Origin: JBCDBY01 sp039182715
GTDB lineage: Bacteria > Planctomycetota > PLA2
Assembly: GCA_039182715.1 (NCBI GenBank)
Contig: JBCDBY010000196.1
Span: 1-8,618, forward strand
Length of the DNA: 8,618 nt
Reading direction: 5' to 3'
A program made the position numbers and the translations under genes. Below the pieces are notes generated by a model. That model was not told the origin of the DNA. It did no database searches and saw nothing but the letters and a program-made list of their open reading frames with translations. Below, piece after piece: positions 6,814-8,618 of the stretch (within the stretch, counting starts at the first letter, position 1; each line of letters begins with the position of its first letter).

Positions 6814-8174
6814 GTGCGCTCCTGATCTGCCTGCTGCTCGGAGGCGACCTGGTCGCCGCCGAGAAGGCGCTGGCCGACAACAAGCCCGAGGAGGCCATCG
6901 AGCTGCTCGGCGATCTGGCCGACGCGGATGACGCCGACGTGCGCGCGCAGCTCGTTCTCGGGCGCGCCTACTTGCGCTTGCGCGAGTACGAGGCGGCGGT
7001 GGACCCGTTGCTGCGGGCGGCCGAGCGCAAGCCGGACGATAAGCAGCTCATGCGCGATGCCGCCTGGGCGTGCTGGGGCGCGTCCGCCAACGCGGGGAGC
7101 TTCCAGCAGGCCTACCTCGAGGATGCACTGCGCTACGCGCGCAAGTCGGACAACGCCAAGCTCGTCGCCGATCTGCTCTACGAGCTGCAGCGATGGGAGG
7201 AGGCGCTCGCCGCGTACGACAAGGTGGAGGAGACCGAAGCGAACCGCCTCTTCCTCAAGACGCGCGCAGCCTACTGCCTTGCCGCCCTGGAAAGGGCCGA
7301 CGAGGCGCGCGTGGCGTTCGGCGCCGCGCTCGACGAGGCGCTGCGGCGCAACGATCTTCGAGCCGGCTACGAGCTCGCGTTTCGCGGCAAGCAGCAGGGG
7401 CGCTACATGGCCGCGCTCGACAAGCGCATTGCCGACAAGCCGGAGGACGTGAGCCTGCGGCTCTTCCGCGGCTATGCGCGGGAGGCCGCCCGTCTCTGGA
7501 AGGTGGCGGTGGAGGACCTGCGGGTCGTCTACAAGCTGGCGCCGGCGCACGCCGATGGACGCCGCCGTCTGGCGCGCTCGCTCGTCATGCTCGGCACCAA
7601 GGAGCAGCGCGAAGAGCCGCTGGTGGAAGCGGAGCGTCTGGCCCGCAAGGAGCTCGCGGACTTCCCGGGCGAGCCGATGTCGTGGGCGACGATGCGTTGG
7701 ATCGCCGGCTGGCGCTGGGCCAACCGCGACATTCCGCGCGCGTACGGCGTGTTGCGCGACCTTCAAAAGATGGATCCCGCCGACCGCGAGGTGGTGCTGA
7801 ACTTCGGCGCCATGGCGCGACGACTCGGCAAGTACAAGGAGGCGGAGGCCGCGTTCCTCCAGTACCTGGAGATCGACGCGGAAGACCCCGACATCCTCAA
7901 CGACTACGGGATCGTCAAGGACGGCATGGGCCGTCGAGCGGAAGCGATCGCGCTGTGGGAGAAGGTGCTGTCCCTCGAAGAAGGCAACCTGAACTCGCTT
8001 GAAAATCTCTTCACGAAAGCGTGGGAAGACGGCGATCGCGCGGCGATCGAGCGCTATCTGAAGCGCGGGACCGAAGAGGCCATGCGCACCAACGACGAGG
8101 GGCTGCAGCGACGCTGGCGCTGGTTCCGCGATCGGCTGGCGTGGGCCCCGTCCGGTTTCGGGCACGAAAGATGA
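6810..8174 (+). CDS. TPR-repeat protein with N-terminal hydrophobic segment
   Basis: With a TTG start this protein has 454 residues. It opens with a hydrophobic stretch, SALLICLLLGG (2-12), which could be a signal peptide or anchor but lacks the usual positive charge before it. The rest is almost all helical and fits tetratricopeptide repeats: about 22-75 (EEAIELLGDLADADDADVRA, then LVLGRAYLRLREYEAAVDPL), weaker repeats through the middle, and two clear units at 328-361 (FGAMARRLGKYKEAEAAF) and 362-395 (YGIVKDGMGRRAEAIALWEK). TPR solenoids bind other proteins, and no catalytic motif is seen. Its start overlaps the cytochrome stop (TTGA), so the two are likely made together and may act together in the periplasm as scaffold and redox protein; that link is inference. 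An ATG at 6750 would add 20 residues read inside the cytochrome gene, Arg/Gly/Ala-rich and unlike a real N-terminus, although they would supply positive charges. Confidence 0.85.
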   Translation: MSALLICLLLGGDLVAAEKALADNKPEEAIELLGDLADADDADVRAQLVLGRAYLRLREYEAAVDPLLRAAERKPDDKQLMRDAAWACWGASANAGSFQQAYLEDALRYARKSDNAKLVADLLYELQRWEEALAAYDKVEETEANRLFLKTRAAYCLAALERADEARVAFGAALDEALRRNDLRAGYELAFRGKQQGRYMAALDKRIADKPEDVSLRLFRGYAREAARLWKVAVEDLRVVYKLAPAHADGRRRLARSLVMLGTKEQREEPLVEAERLARKELADFPGEPMSWATMRWIAGWRWANRDIPRAYGVLRDLQKMDPADREVVLNFGAMARRLGKYKEAEAAFLQYLEIDAEDPDILNDYGIVKDGMGRRAEAIALWEKVLSLEEGNLNSLENLFTKAWEDGDRAAIERYLKRGTEEAMRTNDEGLQRRWRWFRDRLAWAPSGFGHER

Positions 8175-8218
8175 AACCGGGATCCGCCGTGTGCGACAAT
8201 GGCCGAACTACCGACTGA
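8171..8218 (+). other. Fifteen-codon ORF bridging the TPR gene and the next gene, coding status unproven
   Basis: ATG at 8171 overlaps the TPR stop as ATGA and encodes MKPGSAVCDNGRTTD. Its stop TGA (8216-8218) in turn shares one base with an ATG at 8218 that is in frame with the downstream exported protein. The geometry copies the coupled junctions elsewhere here, but the peptide has no recognisable feature and there is only a poor Shine-Dalgarno sequence (GAAAG, adjacent to the ATG). Chance is quite possible. Confidence 0.2.
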
Positions 8219-8219
8219 T

Positions 8220-8223
8220 GGAG
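8220..8223 (+). promoter_or_regulatory. Shine-Dalgarno sequence for the exported protein gene
   Basis: GGAG ends nine bases before the ATG at 8233. It supports that start, which also gives the most natural signal peptide, over the in-frame ATG at 8218, which has no Shine-Dalgarno sequence. The 58 bases between genes (8175-8232) also contain GACAAT at 8195-8200, a weak -10-like string without a -35 partner, too poor to call a promoter. Confidence 0.45.
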
Positions 8224-8232
8224 CTCTCTTCT

Positions 8233-8618
8233 ATGCGCTGGAACGCACTCGCTTTCATCCTGGCCCTGCTTGCCGCCCCCGCTCTCAGCGAGGAGGAGAC
8301 CGGCCGCACCGACGGGGCCAAGGTCCCGACGCTGGCGGAACTGGAGTCCGACTCGGCGACCCAGAAGGGGCTGCGCAAGGGCATCAAGCTCGCGCGTGAC
8401 TACTTCAAGGCGCGCTTCGATCTCGCGGCGGGCAAGAAGCGGGCGAGCGCGGGCAAGGTCGAGCGCGCCCGCGAGGCGTGGCGCAACTGGATCGGCGAGG
8501 CGAGCGCGGACTGGAACTTCAACCTGAAGAAGCATCCGCACCTGGTCGTCGAGATCCTGAACGAGGGTCGCAAGGCGGTCATCAAGAGCGAGGTGAAGCT
8601 CCGCAAGGGTCGCCTCGA
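8233..8618 (+). CDS. Exported protein of unrecognised family (3' end outside the window)
   Basis: An open frame runs from the ATG at 8233 to the window end without a stop, giving 128 residues of a longer protein. It begins with a textbook signal peptide: MRW, a hydrophobic core NALAFILALLAAPAL, and a likely cleavage after Ala-Leu-Ser before Glu-Glu-Glu. The mature part seen so far is charged and helical, rich in Lys, Arg, Glu and Ala (for example GLRKGIKLARDYFKARF and EAWRNWIGEASADWNF). I do not recognise a domain in this portion, so no function is given; a catalytic or repeat domain could follow. It lies 58 bases after the TPR gene on the same strand and may belong to the same transcript. 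An in-frame ATG at 8218 would add MELSS ahead of the signal peptide. Confidence 0.75.
   Translation, partial: MRWNALAFILALLAAPALSEEETGRTDGAKVPTLAELESDSATQKGLRKGIKLARDYFKARFDLAAGKKRASAGKVERAREAWRNWIGEASADWNFNLKKHPHLVVEILNEGRKAVIKSEVKLRKGRL

Noticed and set aside
6741..8165. Long minus-strand open frame of 474 codons opposite the TPR gene
   Set aside because: It covers almost exactly the TPR gene, which has convincing repeats in the sense frame, so it is a shadow.

Overview
This window is GC-rich and densely coded. Every credible gene lies on the + strand, and most junctions overlap by 1 to 4 bases. It shows no mobile element, tRNA, rRNA, CRISPR array or integration signature. The mix of genes (a membrane-anchored transglutaminase-like protein, an HD-type tRNA nucleotidyltransferase, a HEAT-repeat lipoprotein and a multiheme cytochrome c) fits a Gram-negative-type cell with a periplasm. 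The HEAT protein carries a linker style I associate with Planctomycetota. That taxonomic placement is an inference from protein style, not proven.

Block 1 (1-4559) holds three overlapping genes. The first is a TgpA-like transglutaminase with 4-5 N-terminal membrane segments, a Cys-His-Asp core and a C-terminal membrane segment with a cytosolic tail; it probably begins before the window. The second is a class II HD-type CCA/poly(A) nucleotidyltransferase (1939-3267), whose ATG shares one base with the preceding stop. The third is a HEAT-repeat putative lipoprotein (3264-4559), joined by an ATGA overlap. A hairpin at 4561-4588 follows the block directly and may mark its transcript end.

Block 2 (4655-8174) starts after a 95-base gap, the largest non-coding stretch here. 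It holds an ABC transporter ATPase with a C-terminal TOBE-like region and no permease or binding protein in view. An ATGA overlap leads to a membrane-anchored cytochrome with five CxxCH haem sites, and a TTGA overlap leads to a TPR protein. The overlaps suggest co-translation of all three, though no known pathway obviously unites them. The GTG start of the ATPase sits where a leaderless transcript would begin relative to a TAGGAT element.

After the TPR gene comes a 58-base interval containing an overlapping 15-codon ORF, then an exported protein of unrecognised family (from 8233) that runs off the window end. Nothing here is a clear known defence or biosynthetic system. The most unusual item is the coupled ABC ATPase / pentahaem cytochrome / TPR unit.
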